From assembly GCA_964479045.1 (NCBI GenBank), contig CAYZJI010000008.1, positions 26,862-90,861 of the forward strand: a stretch of 64,000 bases of DNA, written 5' to 3'. The translations under genes were made by a program, and so were the position numbers. The stretch's first letter is position 1, and every line of letters starts with the position of its first letter. This DNA is from 2-02-FULL-47-50 sp964479045 (GTDB lineage Bacteria > Pseudomonadota > Gammaproteobacteria > Eutrophobiales > Eutrophobiaceae). The notes under the pieces are model-generated. The model saw only the letters and a program-made list of their open reading frames with translations. It made no database searches and was not told the DNA's origin. Below are positions 26,572 through 35,597 of this stretch, in pieces.

Positions 26572-27630
26572 GTGAGCGAGAATAATCATTACAGGGGGGT
26601 TGTTGAGTGCGTGATGCAGGCGCGCCGGCAGGGTCAACCCCTCGTGATCATGGGTTCCGGCAGCAAACAGTTTTATGGCCGATCAGTCACCGGCACAGGA
26701 CTCGATATGCGTTCGTGCTCCGGAATCATCGCTTATGAACCGACGGAACTGTTTATCACCGTCTGTGCCGGAACCCCCGTGCGTGAAATTGAAACACTGC
26801 TGGCTGAACATGGACAAATGCTTGCTTTTGAGCCGCCGCATTATGGTAATGATGCCACCATCGGCGGAATTATTGCGACCGGGCTATCGGGCCCGCGCCG
26901 GCCATATACCGGCAGCGTGCGGGATTATGTATTGGGAATCAAATGCCTGACCGGGCTGGGCGAAGTATTGAATTTCGGCGGACAGGTCATGAAGAATGTC
27001 GCCGGTTATGATGTTTCGCGCTTGATGACGGGCGCACTGGGTACACTCGGCATATTGCTCGAAGTCACTCTCAAGGTCTGGCCTAAGCCTGAACAGGAAC
27101 TGACCTTGTCCGGTAATATGGATTTTGATCACGCCATCCGTTCCATGAATACCTGGGCCGGTAAACCCTTGCCATTATCTGCCGCCTGTTATGATGGTGA
27201 GCGTTTACGGGTACGCCTGTCCGGAAAATCCTCAGCGGTTACTGCAGCTGCCAAACAGCTGCCACTGGACACTGAACCTGCAGACTATTGGAATAAACTG
27301 CGTGAACAACAGCATGCTTTTTTCAATGATGCGAAATCGTTGTGGCGTTTGTCCGTGCCCGCGACCACCGGTCCAATGAATTTGTCCGGTGACTGGTTGC
27401 TCGACTGGGGTGGTGCGCAACGCTGGTTGAAAACAGAAGAGACTGATGTGAAAGTCCGGGAATGTGCAACGTCAGCAGGAGGACATGCCGTTTTGTTCCG
27501 TGGGGGTGATCGGCAGGGAAATGTATTTCAGCCATTACCACCCGTGTTGATGCAACTGCACCTCAGCCTGAAGCAGAAATTCGATCCGGACCGAATCCTG
27601 AATCGTGGACGGCTCTATCCGGATTTGTAG
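26572..27630 (+). CDS. glcE: Glycolate oxidase subunit GlcE
   Basis: FAD-binding accessory subunit of glycolate dehydrogenase, 352 residues, starting at GTG. The FAD-binding type 4 fold shows in PLVIMGSGSKQF, NDATIGGIIATGLSGPRRP and VMKNVAGYDVSRLMTGALGTLG, all typical of GlcE. It is shorter than GlcD and lacks the GEHGVG block, as known for the subunit. It lies 17 bases after glcD and 6 before glcF. Confidence 0.94.
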   Translation: MSENNHYRGVVECVMQARRQGQPLVIMGSGSKQFYGRSVTGTGLDMRSCSGIIAYEPTELFITVCAGTPVREIETLLAEHGQMLAFEPPHYGNDATIGGIIATGLSGPRRPYTGSVRDYVLGIKCLTGLGEVLNFGGQVMKNVAGYDVSRLMTGALGTLGILLEVTLKVWPKPEQELTLSGNMDFDHAIRSMNTWAGKPLPLSAACYDGERLRVRLSGKSSAVTAAAKQLPLDTEPADYWNKLREQQHAFFNDAKSLWRLSVPATTGPMNLSGDWLLDWGGAQRWLKTEETDVKVRECATSAGGHAVLFRGGDRQGNVFQPLPPVLMQLHLSLKQKFDPDRILNRGRLYPDL

Positions 27631-27636
27631 AGACTC

Positions 27637-28860
27637 ATGCAAACATTTTTATCAGCAGAATTCCGCAAGACGCCGGAAGGCCAGGAAGCTGATCGCATAC
27701 TGCGCAGTTGTGTACATTGCGGTTTTTGTACGGCCACCTGCCCCACCTACCGTTTACTGGGTGATGAACTCGACAGTCCACGTGGCCGTATTTATCTGAT
27801 CAAGGGTTTACTGGAAGGCAAGGAAGTTACAGCGACAACGCAGTTGCATCTGGATCGCTGTCTGACCTGCCGAGCTTGTGAAACGTTTTGTCCTTCCGGT
27901 GTTGAGTATGGTCATCTGCTGGATATTGGTCGGCAGGAAGCCGCACGTAAAATTCCACGCTCCTCGTTACAACACCTGCTACGCAGGATGCTTGCTTTTG
28001 TAATGACTTCCCGGCAGTTATTTACGATATTGTTACGCTGCGGACGATGGGTCAGTCCCTTTATGCCGGAAAGATTAAAACGCATGGTCCCCCCGCGCCC
28101 AGGACACACACCGGCGCAAAGCAAGGCGCATGCACGGCGTGTGATTTTATTCAGGGGCTGTGTACAACCGGCATTGGCGCCGCAGACCAATGCCGCCACG
28201 ATCAGGGTCCTTGATCGGCTGGGCATACAGGCGATTGAAGTGGAGTCAGAGTCCTGTTGCGGTGCGCTCGATCATCATCTCTCCGCGACAGAAGCCGCAC
28301 TGAAATTCATGAAAGCCAATATCGACAGCTGGTGGCCGTTGATCGAGCAAGGTGTGGAAGCCATTGTTACTACTGCCAGCGGTTGTGGTGTCATGGTAGA
28401 GGATTACGGGTATCTCCTGCGCGAGGATGAAGTGTATAAGGGAAAGGCCGCCCGTGTTTCAGCGCTCGCCAGAGACATTAGTGAGATAGTCGCAAGTGAA
28501 AGTCCTGCACGGTTGAAAGAATTTATAAAACCGTCTGCGTTAAAAGTAGCATTTCAGAATCCCTGCACCTTGCAGCATGGGCAGAAACTGAAATCCGGTA
28601 CACAGGAGTTGCTGCAACAACTCGGCTACAGTTTGTGCCCGGTTTCAGATGGTCATCTCTGTTGTGGCTCTGCCGGCACCTATTCATTGCTGCAACCCGG
28701 ACTCTCACGGCAATTACGTTCAGATAAAATGCGGAATCTGATGTCCGGTACGCCTGATATCATTGTTACCGCAAATATCGGTTGTCAGTTGCATTTGCAG
28801 CAGGTCAGTCCCGTGCCGGTAAAACACTGGATAGAACTGCTGGATGAGGCCATGACATAA
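27637..28860 (+). CDS. glcF: Glycolate oxidase iron-sulfur subunit GlcF
   Basis: Electron-transfer subunit of glycolate dehydrogenase. Two ferredoxin-like 4Fe-4S motifs (CVHCGFCTATCP and CLTCRACETFCP) are followed by two CCG domains (ESCCGALDHH; HLCCGSAGTYSLLQP), which in this family bind a further cofactor or pass electrons to quinone. The 407-residue length is usual. Last gene of glcDEF; a perfect hairpin follows the stop immediately. Confidence 0.95.
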   Translation: MQTFLSAEFRKTPEGQEADRILRSCVHCGFCTATCPTYRLLGDELDSPRGRIYLIKGLLEGKEVTATTQLHLDRCLTCRACETFCPSGVEYGHLLDIGRQEAARKIPRSSLQHLLRRMLAFVMTSRQLFTILLRCGRWVSPFMPERLKRMVPPRPGHTPAQSKAHARRVILFRGCVQPALAPQTNAATIRVLDRLGIQAIEVESESCCGALDHHLSATEAALKFMKANIDSWWPLIEQGVEAIVTTASGCGVMVEDYGYLLREDEVYKGKAARVSALARDISEIVASESPARLKEFIKPSALKVAFQNPCTLQHGQKLKSGTQELLQQLGYSLCPVSDGHLCCGSAGTYSLLQPGLSRQLRSDKMRNLMSGTPDIIVTANIGCQLHLQQVSPVPVKHWIELLDEAMT

Positions 28861-28862
28861 AA

Positions 28863-28890
28863 AAACCTTCCTCCTTGCGGAGGAAGGTTT
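28863..28890. terminator. Terminator between glcF and a convergent lipoprotein gene
   Basis: A 12-bp perfect stem, AAACCTTCCTCC-TTGC-GGAGGAAGGTTT. On the minus strand it is followed by a run of T, a strong terminator for the lipoprotein gene. It probably also ends glcDEF. Confidence 0.85.
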
Positions 28891-28914
28891 CGATATCTGA
28901 AAGTGATGAATCTT

Positions 28915-29373
28915 TTAATTCATCGCGTGCCAGGTGCCATCCGGTTGGCGGCAAGCTGTTCCATGGACTACTTCAGCCCGGCCTTCGATGACCGCCTCAG
29001 TCGTGTAATCACGGCAAGGGCCTGAGTCATTTTCATAAGTATTGGTCGGAGTGACGTTATAGCTGTAGCCGGTGTCCGGATTATTCCACGACGTGGTAGA
29101 ACCGGTAGGCCGGTACTCCAACGCTTCCTGGGTTTTGTAACGGTCGAGCTCATCCATCTGGCGACCCACATCACCACCCAGATAGCCGCCCATCAGGGCG
29201 CCAATCGCAACAGCGGCTAATTGACCGGTACCATCCCCAATCTGGCTGCCAACAAATGCGCCTGTGCCGGCGCCAATCAGCGTACCAACATCCTGCTTGG
29301 TCGGGTTACAGCCGGTCAGTACAAGTGTAGCCATACCGAGTGAAATCAGCAGGTTGCGTTTATACTCTGTCAT
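28915..29373 (-). CDS. Glycine-zipper outer-membrane lipoprotein (17 kDa antigen type)
   Basis: A 152-residue lipoprotein. The start is set at MTEYKRNLL with GGAG upstream; the lipobox LTGC follows a short hydrophobic helix. Residues about 30-75 form a glycine zipper (GTLIGAGTGAFVGSQIGDG, then ALMGGYLGGDVG), which can insert as a helical hairpin in the outer membrane. The C-terminus (CRDYTTEAVIEGRAEVVHGTACRQPDGTW) matches the Rickettsia 17 kDa surface antigen/SlyB-like domain. Role: probably envelope integrity. It is monocistronic. Confidence 0.88.
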   Translation of the reverse strand: MTEYKRNLLISLGMATLVLTGCNPTKQDVGTLIGAGTGAFVGSQIGDGTGQLAAVAIGALMGGYLGGDVGRQMDELDRYKTQEALEYRPTGSTTSWNNPDTGYSYNVTPTNTYENDSGPCRDYTTEAVIEGRAEVVHGTACRQPDGTWHAMN

Positions 29374-29494
29374 ATCTGTATTCTCCAGTGATGGATATAG
29401 AAATATCCGATCCCATAGAGTCAAAACCAGCAGATAAGTTCAGGCGTGGTTTGCAGGCCTGGAGCGGGAACTTGTGATCAAGTAGACAGAAAAA

Positions 29495-29515
29495 CCGGGG
29501 CAGGAAATGCCCCGG
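29495..29515 (-). terminator. Intrinsic terminator of mlaA
   Basis: Minus-strand stem CCGGGGCA-TTTCC-TGCCCCGG followed by TTTTTCT, just after the mlaA stop codon. It closes the hpnH-hpnB-hpnM-mlaA gene run. Confidence 0.85.
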
Positions 29516-29522
29516 AGCAGGA

Positions 29523-30302
29523 TTATTCGATGCGCAGTACGCCTTCTTCAGTGGAGTCATCACCACTGCCGTTTTCAAAGATATCATCATATCCTTCAAC
29601 CGGAGGGTTTCCATCATGGATGAGGTATTCACGCTGTTGCATATAAGCTTCGCGTGTGAAGGTGTAGGGATCCACCGAGGCCTCGTCGCGGATGTTGGTG
29701 GCTTCAAGCAGATTGGCGCGTTTGTTGATGATATTGAGCGCAGACAGCGGAAACAGGACTGCACCGGTGACGTAGGTCAGGGGATTCAGAAGTGCACTGG
29801 TGGCATAGTTGGGAACATTGCCTGTCGTATTTGGCCCAGATACCGGAATATAGAGGAAGCTGCCTTCGCCAACACCCCAGGTTGCCAGCGTTTGTCCAAA
29901 ATCTTCGTTATGCGCGGGCATACCGATGGGTGTCGAGACATCGATCAAGCCACCAATGCCAAACGTGGAGTTGTAAACAAAGCGCAGGGCATCCTGTATG
30001 CCCTGGTCAAATTTACCTTGCAGAAATGAATGCAGTACCACATTCAGATAGGACAGGTTGTCGAAGAAATTGGTAATACCTTCACGGGCAAATTCCGGCG
30101 TAACATCAGCATACGTTTGGGCCACTGGTTTCAGGATGGCATTATCAAGGGTGTCATTAATGGAGTAGCCTACCCGGTTGGCGGGTTCAAAAGGGTCTGG
30201 ATGATCGCCATTTGCAGTGGTCGTGGCACACCCCGGCAATACCGCCAGTATCAACAGCGCGATTGTGGATTGAATTGTGGTAAGAACTCTGCTGTGTCTC
30301 AT
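29523..30302 (-). CDS. mlaA: Outer-membrane phospholipid lipoprotein MlaA (VacJ)
   Basis: A 259-residue lipoprotein with lipobox LPGC near residue 25. MlaA forms a ring in the outer membrane that removes phospholipids from the outer leaflet. Family motifs are clear: DPFEPANRVGYSINDTLDNAILKPVA, FFDNLSYLNVVLHSFLQGK, GIGGLIDVSTPIGMPAHNEDFGQTLATWGVGEG. It lies 53 bases after hpnM in a hopanoid cluster, not with the mlaFEDCB transporter genes. In this context it may work with HpnM on hopanoid or phospholipid traffic. Confidence 0.95.
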   Translation of the reverse strand: MRHSRVLTTIQSTIALLILAVLPGCATTTANGDHPDPFEPANRVGYSINDTLDNAILKPVAQTYADVTPEFAREGITNFFDNLSYLNVVLHSFLQGKFDQGIQDALRFVYNSTFGIGGLIDVSTPIGMPAHNEDFGQTLATWGVGEGSFLYIPVSGPNTTGNVPNYATSALLNPLTYVTGAVLFPLSALNIINKRANLLEATNIRDEASVDPYTFTREAYMQQREYLIHDGNPPVEGYDDIFENGSGDDSTEEGVLRIE

Positions 30303-30355
30303 GAGGGTGCTCCGAAAGAATTTCTCGCAGGACTGGTTTGTTGATTCAGGATCTG

Positions 30356-31003
30356 TTACGGGCTGCCGGAAGAAGTACCGGAGTCCCTGATTTTGTTCTG
30401 TATTTCATTAACAAGGTAATCAAAACCCTTCTCGTTGATAATACTGGCATATTCAGCACGCTTGAGTGAAAGGTCGTTCACGCCATTCGCAATGACGCTG
30501 ATTATATACCAGTTTCCCTGATTCTGATGCACCAGATAGTCAAATTTGACCGGCTTGTCGTCCGGTTTGACCAGTTCCGTTTTGATCAACAACCGGCCTT
30601 TTTTAAGGGCTTCCACGCCCAGGGTTTTGAATGACTCGCCGTTGTAGGCATCGAAGCGGGAGGCATAAGTCGAGATACTGAGTTGCCTGAAAAGATCAAT
30701 AAAATTCTGTTGTTTCTCCGTGCTGAGTTCATTCCAGTAACGGCTGAGGATCACCTGGGAGATCAACGCTGTGTCGAACACGGATTCGATTACCGGTGCC
30801 AGCGCATCGTAACGGGCCCGATAATTCTGGGTATCGGCTTTTTGCATGGATTCGAGCAAGCTGGCATGGAGTTTTTCCACCACTGCGACAGCCGCCGGGT
30901 CGCTGACTGAAGTTGCAGACTCCTCTGCACGGGCGGTCAGCACAACACCGGCAAGGAATACCATCGCCAGCAAACGTAATGAGTATGTATATAACGGTGA
31001 CAT
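30356..31003 (-). CDS. hpnM: Hopanoid-associated MlaC-like periplasmic lipid carrier HpnM
   Basis: A periplasmic protein of the MlaC/Ttg2D (toluene tolerance) family, called HpnM when found in hopanoid clusters. A signal peptide (RLLAMVFLAGVVLTARAEE) is followed by the MlaC domain: YWNELSTEKQQNFIDLFRQLSISTYASRFDAYNGE and FDYLVHQNQGNWYIISVIANGVNDLSLKRAEYASII. The start is uncertain: ATG 31003 gives a compact signal peptide, and ATG 31048 adds 15 residues with a weak GGAT site. It is preceded by hpnB and followed by mlaA. It is expected to carry lipids across the periplasm. Confidence 0.88.
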   Translation of the reverse strand: MSPLYTYSLRLLAMVFLAGVVLTARAEESATSVSDPAAVAVVEKLHASLLESMQKADTQNYRARYDALAPVIESVFDTALISQVILSRYWNELSTEKQQNFIDLFRQLSISTYASRFDAYNGESFKTLGVEALKKGRLLIKTELVKPDDKPVKFDYLVHQNQGNWYIISVIANGVNDLSLKRAEYASIINEKGFDYLVNEIQNKIRDSGTSSGSP

Positions 31004-31115
31004 GAGATTTGTTTCGCAAGACAAATTATTTTTCATCAATGATTTCATGATATGCGATCCGGGGCAGTCATTACCAAGTATTTTGTTCGACCGTTTCAGC
31101 TCAGGTTCGGTTGCA

Positions 31116-32252
31116 TCATTTTCGGGCGGTCCGGGTATATTCCCGGCCTTTCCAGCGGGCTCCACGGCTGAACATATGACGTAGTGCCGATGTCCATGTC
31201 ATTCCCAGATATAGCAGGCCGGTAATTGGCAGGCTGATAACCCAGGCCGGATGCAGGTGGTAATAGCGCAATACCGGCAGGTAGCAGATACACATGATGA
31301 ACAGGGTCAACGCAGCAGAAAACGTGGCCGGTGCATTGCCAGAAAAAAGTGCGACAACCGGCAAGAGAAATATCGCCAGCATTAACAGGGTGCAGAGTAC
31401 AAACAGTCCCCACGAATAATACAATTGTGTAAACGCACTGCGGGCAACCATCTCCCAAATGATACCGAGCGTGTCATAGGGACGCAGACTGACAGCCGAA
31501 TGGGTCAACCCGAGCCAGATCCTGCCGCCGTTGTCCTTGATTTTCCGTGCAAGTGTACAGTCGTCAATCAAGGCCTGTTTCAGGCCGGCGAAAGCTCCGG
31601 CATTTTCAAGCGTTGCTGTTTTCACGAGAATGCATCCGCCTGCCGCAGCCGCAATCCACCGTGATGTTGAATTGGCAAGACTGAACGGATAGAGCAGTTT
31701 GAAGAAAAAAATAAAGGCCGGCATCAACAGTTTTTCCCAGAAACTTTCCATGCGCAGTCTCGCCATTAACGACACCAGATCCCGGTTGTCTTCATCCAGT
31801 TTCCGGATCAGCGCAGCCAGTGTGCCGGGAAGTAACTGGATATCGGCATCCAGCAACAAGGTCAGTTCCGTAGTCACAAGCTTGCGGCCCTGCTCCAGTG
31901 CCCAGAGTTTTCCGGCCCAGCCTTCGGGAAGGGGTTGCCCGCTGATGATCGTAAGGTTCGGAAGGTTTTTATTTTTTGCGATTACTGCAGTTTGATCAGT
32001 GGACTGGTCGTCAATCAGGATGATTTTCAGTTGAGGGTTTTGTGCAGCCAGCCCATCCAGTGTGGCGGAAATGGACTCTGCTTCGTTACGCGCCGGTATG
32101 AGTACAGTAATACAGGCATGATCAAAAAGACTGTCAGGGGCAGCAGCATCGAGTGATTCCCGTGTACTCCACGGACGCCATGGCAGGAGCAGAATGATGA
32201 GCCAGATAATCAATCCCGGCACGGCCAGCCATGCCGTGACAGCAGCGAACAT
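31116..32252 (-). CDS. hpnB: Hopene-associated glycosyltransferase HpnB
   Basis: A 378-residue membrane glycosyltransferase family 2 protein. The N-terminal helix (about 5-25) precedes the GT-A domain with ITVLIPARNEAESISATLDGL, IILIDDQSTDQTAV and LTLLLDADIQL; three or four helices follow near the C-terminus (about 280-350). HpnB-type proteins occur in hopanoid loci, but the sugar added and the acceptor are not established. Its ATG shares one base with the hpnH stop, so the two are translationally coupled. Confidence 0.9.
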   Translation of the reverse strand: MFAAVTAWLAVPGLIIWLIILLLPWRPWSTRESLDAAAPDSLFDHACITVLIPARNEAESISATLDGLAAQNPQLKIILIDDQSTDQTAVIAKNKNLPNLTIISGQPLPEGWAGKLWALEQGRKLVTTELTLLLDADIQLLPGTLAALIRKLDEDNRDLVSLMARLRMESFWEKLLMPAFIFFFKLLYPFSLANSTSRWIAAAAGGCILVKTATLENAGAFAGLKQALIDDCTLARKIKDNGGRIWLGLTHSAVSLRPYDTLGIIWEMVARSAFTQLYYSWGLFVLCTLLMLAIFLLPVVALFSGNAPATFSAALTLFIMCICYLPVLRYYHLHPAWVISLPITGLLYLGMTWTSALRHMFSRGARWKGREYTRTARK

Positions 32253-33385
32253 CAGGCCACGTGTTTTTTACTGTTGCAGGCGCTGGCTGGTTTTTGCTGA
32301 TCGGACACCAGTACCGGTTTGGGCAGCGGCCCGTCTTCATAGAGGATTGGCAATTCCGGGGCCATCGGACCGGTAGTGCGGGGCCCTTTCAGGAACACTC
32401 GCAGTGCTTCCCACGGACGCTTGAAGGTGTCATTGACTGCAGTTGCCTCGAAACCACAATGCACCATGCAATTGGCACACTTGGGATTGCGGCCTACACC
32501 ATATTTGTCCCATTCAGTGTCATTGATCAGCTGGTTAAAGCTTGAAGCATAGCCTTCGCCGACCAGCAGATAACAGGGTTTCTGCCAGCCGAATACATTA
32601 CGGGTCGGATTGCCCCATGGGGTGCAGGCATAAGTCTGGTTACCGGCCAGGAAATCAAGATAGAGTGAAGACTGGTTAAACCGCCAGTCCTTGCCGAAGC
32701 CCAGCTTGAAAATATCGCGGAACAGTTGTTTGCTTTCTTTCTTCTTCAGGAACACATCCTGGCGCGGAGCGCGTTCGTAACTGTAGCCAGGTGAGATGGT
32801 TACGCCTTCCACACCCAGTTCCATCATGCTGTCCATAAATTCGGCAATTTCTTCCGCAGACTCACCCTGGAACAGGGTGCAGTTGATGGTGACCCGGAAG
32901 CCGCGCTTGCGGGCTTCGGTGATCACTTCAATGCACTTATCATATACGCCTTCACGGCACACGGACGTATCATGCCGATGACGGTTGCCATCCAGATGAA
33001 TAGAAAAGGTCAGGTAAGTTGACGGCCGGTAATCGTCCATGCGCCGCTCCAGCAGCAGCGCATTGGTACAGAGATAGACAAATTTTTTCTTGCTGATAAA
33101 GCCTTCAACGATCTCGGGCATTTCCTTGTGGATCAGCGGTTCACCACCGGCAATCGAGACGATGGGCGCGCCACATTCATCGATCGCCTGCATGCATTCA
33201 TCGTAGCTCAGGCGTTTGTTCAGGATTTCGTCGGGATAATCGATTTTGCCACAACCGGCACAGGCAAGGTTGCAGCGGAAGAGAGGTTCAAGCATGAGGA
33301 CGAGCGGATATTTTTCCTGGCGTTGCAGCTTTTTGCTGATGATATACTTGGCAACACGGTACTGCTGTATGAAAGGCACGCTCAT
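32252..33385 (-). CDS. hpnH: Adenosyl-hopene transferase HpnH (radical SAM)
   Basis: Radical SAM enzyme that joins an adenosyl group to diploptene, the first step in building extended (C35) hopanoids. The cluster motif CxxxCxxC is at C38, C42 and C45 (RCNLACAGC). Family stretches follow: ECGAPIVSIAGGEPLIHKE, YLTFSIHLDG and the C-terminal CANCMVHCGFEATAV. The 377-residue length and GGAG ribosome site fit. First gene of the hpnH-hpnB-hpnM-mlaA run and divergent from dxs, which makes the isoprenoid precursor. The presence of hpnH implies hopanoid synthesis; the cyclase gene is not in this window. Confidence 0.96.
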   Translation of the reverse strand: MSVPFIQQYRVAKYIISKKLQRQEKYPLVLMLEPLFRCNLACAGCGKIDYPDEILNKRLSYDECMQAIDECGAPIVSIAGGEPLIHKEMPEIVEGFISKKKFVYLCTNALLLERRMDDYRPSTYLTFSIHLDGNRHRHDTSVCREGVYDKCIEVITEARKRGFRVTINCTLFQGESAEEIAEFMDSMMELGVEGVTISPGYSYERAPRQDVFLKKKESKQLFRDIFKLGFGKDWRFNQSSLYLDFLAGNQTYACTPWGNPTRNVFGWQKPCYLLVGEGYASSFNQLINDTEWDKYGVGRNPKCANCMVHCGFEATAVNDTFKRPWEALRVFLKGPRTTGPMAPELPILYEDGPLPKPVLVSDQQKPASACNSKKHVA

Positions 33386-33477
33386 CGATTCGCTCCGGTA
33401 ATGGCCCCTCAGGCACGGTGACGGGTATGCCTGAATTTCCCCATAAAAATGAGTAAGATAAAGTAAGCCGGTAGAAA

Positions 33478-33506
33478 TGTACAGCAGCCCCTTATCGGTC
33501 TATTAT
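33478..33506 (+). promoter_or_regulatory. Candidate dxs promoter
   Basis: TGTACA (33478-33483), a 17-base spacer and TATTAT (33501-33506), about 100 bases before dxs. The -10 is good and the -35 moderate. Pattern match only. Confidence 0.3.
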
Positions 33507-33507
33507 A

Positions 33508-33530
33508 GGCGGCCTTTCTGAAAGGCCGCC
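33508..33530. repeat. Perfect 23-base palindrome in the dxs leader
   Basis: GGCGGCCTTTC, one T, GAAAGGCCGCC. It directly follows the candidate -10, so it would overlap the transcript start. It may be an operator or a stabilising 5' hairpin. No T run follows, so it is not a standard terminator. Confidence 0.6.
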
Positions 33531-33609
33531 GGGATGCCGGGGTATCTCTCCGGCTGAATTTATTGACCAGAAGAGGCTTTGAAAACGCCCTAGGAATTAT
33601 CCTGATTTC

Positions 33610-35508
33610 ATGAATTATCCGATTAAAACACCACTACTTGATACGATTAATACGCCAGCCGATCTGCGCAAATTGGCGGAATCTGACTTGCCGGCACTGG
33701 CAAGTGAATTGCGGGAATTTCTCCTGCATTCCGTGGCCCAGAGTGGCGGTCATTTTGCGGCTAGCCTTGGCGCAACTGAGCTGACTATCGCACTGCATTA
33801 CATATTCAACACCCCTGAAGACCGGTTGGTGTGGGACGTCGGCCATCAGGCCTATGTGCATAAAATCCTGACCGGCCGGAAAGACCGTCTGCACACTATC
33901 CGTAAATGGAATGGACTGGCACCGTTTCCTAAGCGCGATGAGAGTGAATACGACACGTTCGGTGTGGGTCATTCCAGCACCTCCATCAGCGCGGCTTTAG
34001 GCATGGCCATTGCCGCCCGGCAAACGGGCAGTGAACGCAAGGCCGTTGCTATTATTGGTGATGGCGGTCTGACGGCGGGCATGGCCTTTGAGGCCCTCAA
34101 TCATGCCGGTGATCTGGACGTGAATCTGCTGGTGATCCTGAATGACAACAACATGTCTATTTCCCCGAATGTGGGCGCATTGTCCAATCGTTTCGCGCAA
34201 TTGTTGTCTGGCAAGATTTACACGACTGTAAAAGAGGGCAGCAAGAAAGTACTCTCGAAAATGCCGAATGCGTGGGAACTGGCACGCCGCGCTGAGGAGC
34301 ATGTCAAGGGCCTGATCATGCCTGGCACGTTATTTGAAGAATTCGGTTTTAATTACATCGGTCCGATCGATGGCCATGATTTGCCTACCCTGATTTCCAC
34401 TATCCGCAATATTAATGAACTGGATGGCCCGCAGTTTCTGCATGTTATTACCCGGAAGGGCAAAGGCTATGGCCCGGCCGAGGAAGATCCGGTCAAGTAT
34501 CACGGCGTGACGCCGTTTGACCCGGTCAAGGGTATCGTCTCGTCTGGCAAGAGTGGGGTGAAGAAACCCACTTTCAGTGATGTGTTCAGTGACTGGGTCT
34601 GTGACATGGCCGCACAGGACAAACGTCTGGTTGCCATCACGCCCGCCATGCGCGAAGGCTCGGGCCTGGTTCGTTTTGAAAAAGAATTTCCGGATCGTTA
34701 TTTCGACGTAGCCATTGCCGAGCAACACAGCGTGGCTGTGGCCGCCGGCATGGCCTGTGAAGGTTTGAAACCGGTGGTTGCCATTTATTCCACCTTTCTG
34801 CAACGTGGTTATGATCAACTGGTGCATGATGTAGTGGTGCAGAATCTGCCTGTGTTATTTGCCATCGATCGCGCCGGCGTAGTCGGTGCTGATGGCCCGA
34901 CACACAACGGCAGTTTTGATGTGAGTTTCATGCGCTGTCTGCCTAATATCGTACTCATGGCACCGGCGGATGAAAATGAATGCCGGCAGATGCTTTACAC
35001 CGGATTCATGCTGGATCAGCCGGCCGCTGTGCGGTATCCGCGTGGTACGGGTATGGGTGTTGAAATCCAGAAAACCATGACGGCATTGTCGATAGGCAAA
35101 GCAGAGATTCGCCGGAAAGGCAAAGGCATCGCCATACTTGCATTTGGTGTGATGCTGGAACCGGCATTACAGGCTGCGGAAGAGCTGAATGCCACGGTGG
35201 TCAACATGCGATTCATCAAACCGATTGATGAAACCATGATCCTCGACATGGCGGCCACACATGATTTACTTGTAACGATTGAAGAAAACGTTGTCGCTGG
35301 AGGTGCAGGTAATGCTGTGGCTGAAGTGTTAAGTGCTCACGGCGTAACACATCCCGTCATTCATTACGGGTTGCCGGATCGCCTGATCCATCACGGCACC
35401 CGTGAAGACATGCTCAAGGACGCCAAACTCGACAAGGAAGGCCTGCTTGAATTCATCCGGCAGTATAATCAGAAAACCGGCCTCGATAAAAAAATCAAAA
35501 GTGCCTGA
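33610..35508 (+). CDS. dxs: 1-deoxy-D-xylulose-5-phosphate synthase
   Basis: Thiamine-diphosphate enzyme condensing pyruvate and glyceraldehyde 3-phosphate, the first and often flux-controlling step of the MEP isoprenoid pathway. The 632-residue protein has the expected blocks: HYIFNTPEDRLVWDVGHQAYVHKILTGR, GVGHSSTSISAALGMA, the diphosphate-binding GDGGLTAGMAFEALNHAG through ILNDNNMSIS, and the transketolase-type IAEQHSVAVAAGMA with its catalytic glutamate. It is divergent from hpnH, which fits supply of precursors for hopanoids. A hairpin follows the stop. Confidence 0.97.
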   Translation: MNYPIKTPLLDTINTPADLRKLAESDLPALASELREFLLHSVAQSGGHFAASLGATELTIALHYIFNTPEDRLVWDVGHQAYVHKILTGRKDRLHTIRKWNGLAPFPKRDESEYDTFGVGHSSTSISAALGMAIAARQTGSERKAVAIIGDGGLTAGMAFEALNHAGDLDVNLLVILNDNNMSISPNVGALSNRFAQLLSGKIYTTVKEGSKKVLSKMPNAWELARRAEEHVKGLIMPGTLFEEFGFNYIGPIDGHDLPTLISTIRNINELDGPQFLHVITRKGKGYGPAEEDPVKYHGVTPFDPVKGIVSSGKSGVKKPTFSDVFSDWVCDMAAQDKRLVAITPAMREGSGLVRFEKEFPDRYFDVAIAEQHSVAVAAGMACEGLKPVVAIYSTFLQRGYDQLVHDVVVQNLPVLFAIDRAGVVGADGPTHNGSFDVSFMRCLPNIVLMAPADENECRQMLYTGFMLDQPAAVRYPRGTGMGVEIQKTMTALSIGKAEIRRKGKGIAILAFGVMLEPALQAAEELNATVVNMRFIKPIDETMILDMAATHDLLVTIEENVVAGGAGNAVAEVLSAHGVTHPVIHYGLPDRLIHHGTREDMLKDAKLDKEGLLEFIRQYNQKTGLDKKIKSA

Positions 35509-35512
35509 TCAA

Positions 35513-35539
35513 ATGGTCACCAGACGCTCTGGTGACCAT
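35513..35539 (+). terminator. Likely terminator of dxs
   Basis: A 12-bp perfect stem ATGGTCACCAGA-CGC-TCTGGTGACCAT starting five bases after the dxs stop, followed by AATTT only. The T tract is weak, so partial read-through into the next gene is possible. Confidence 0.6.
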
Positions 35540-35597
35540 AATTTCGCAGCATTCTGGTAGTATCCCCCCATACTCATCACGCAATGGAGGCTTCCGC

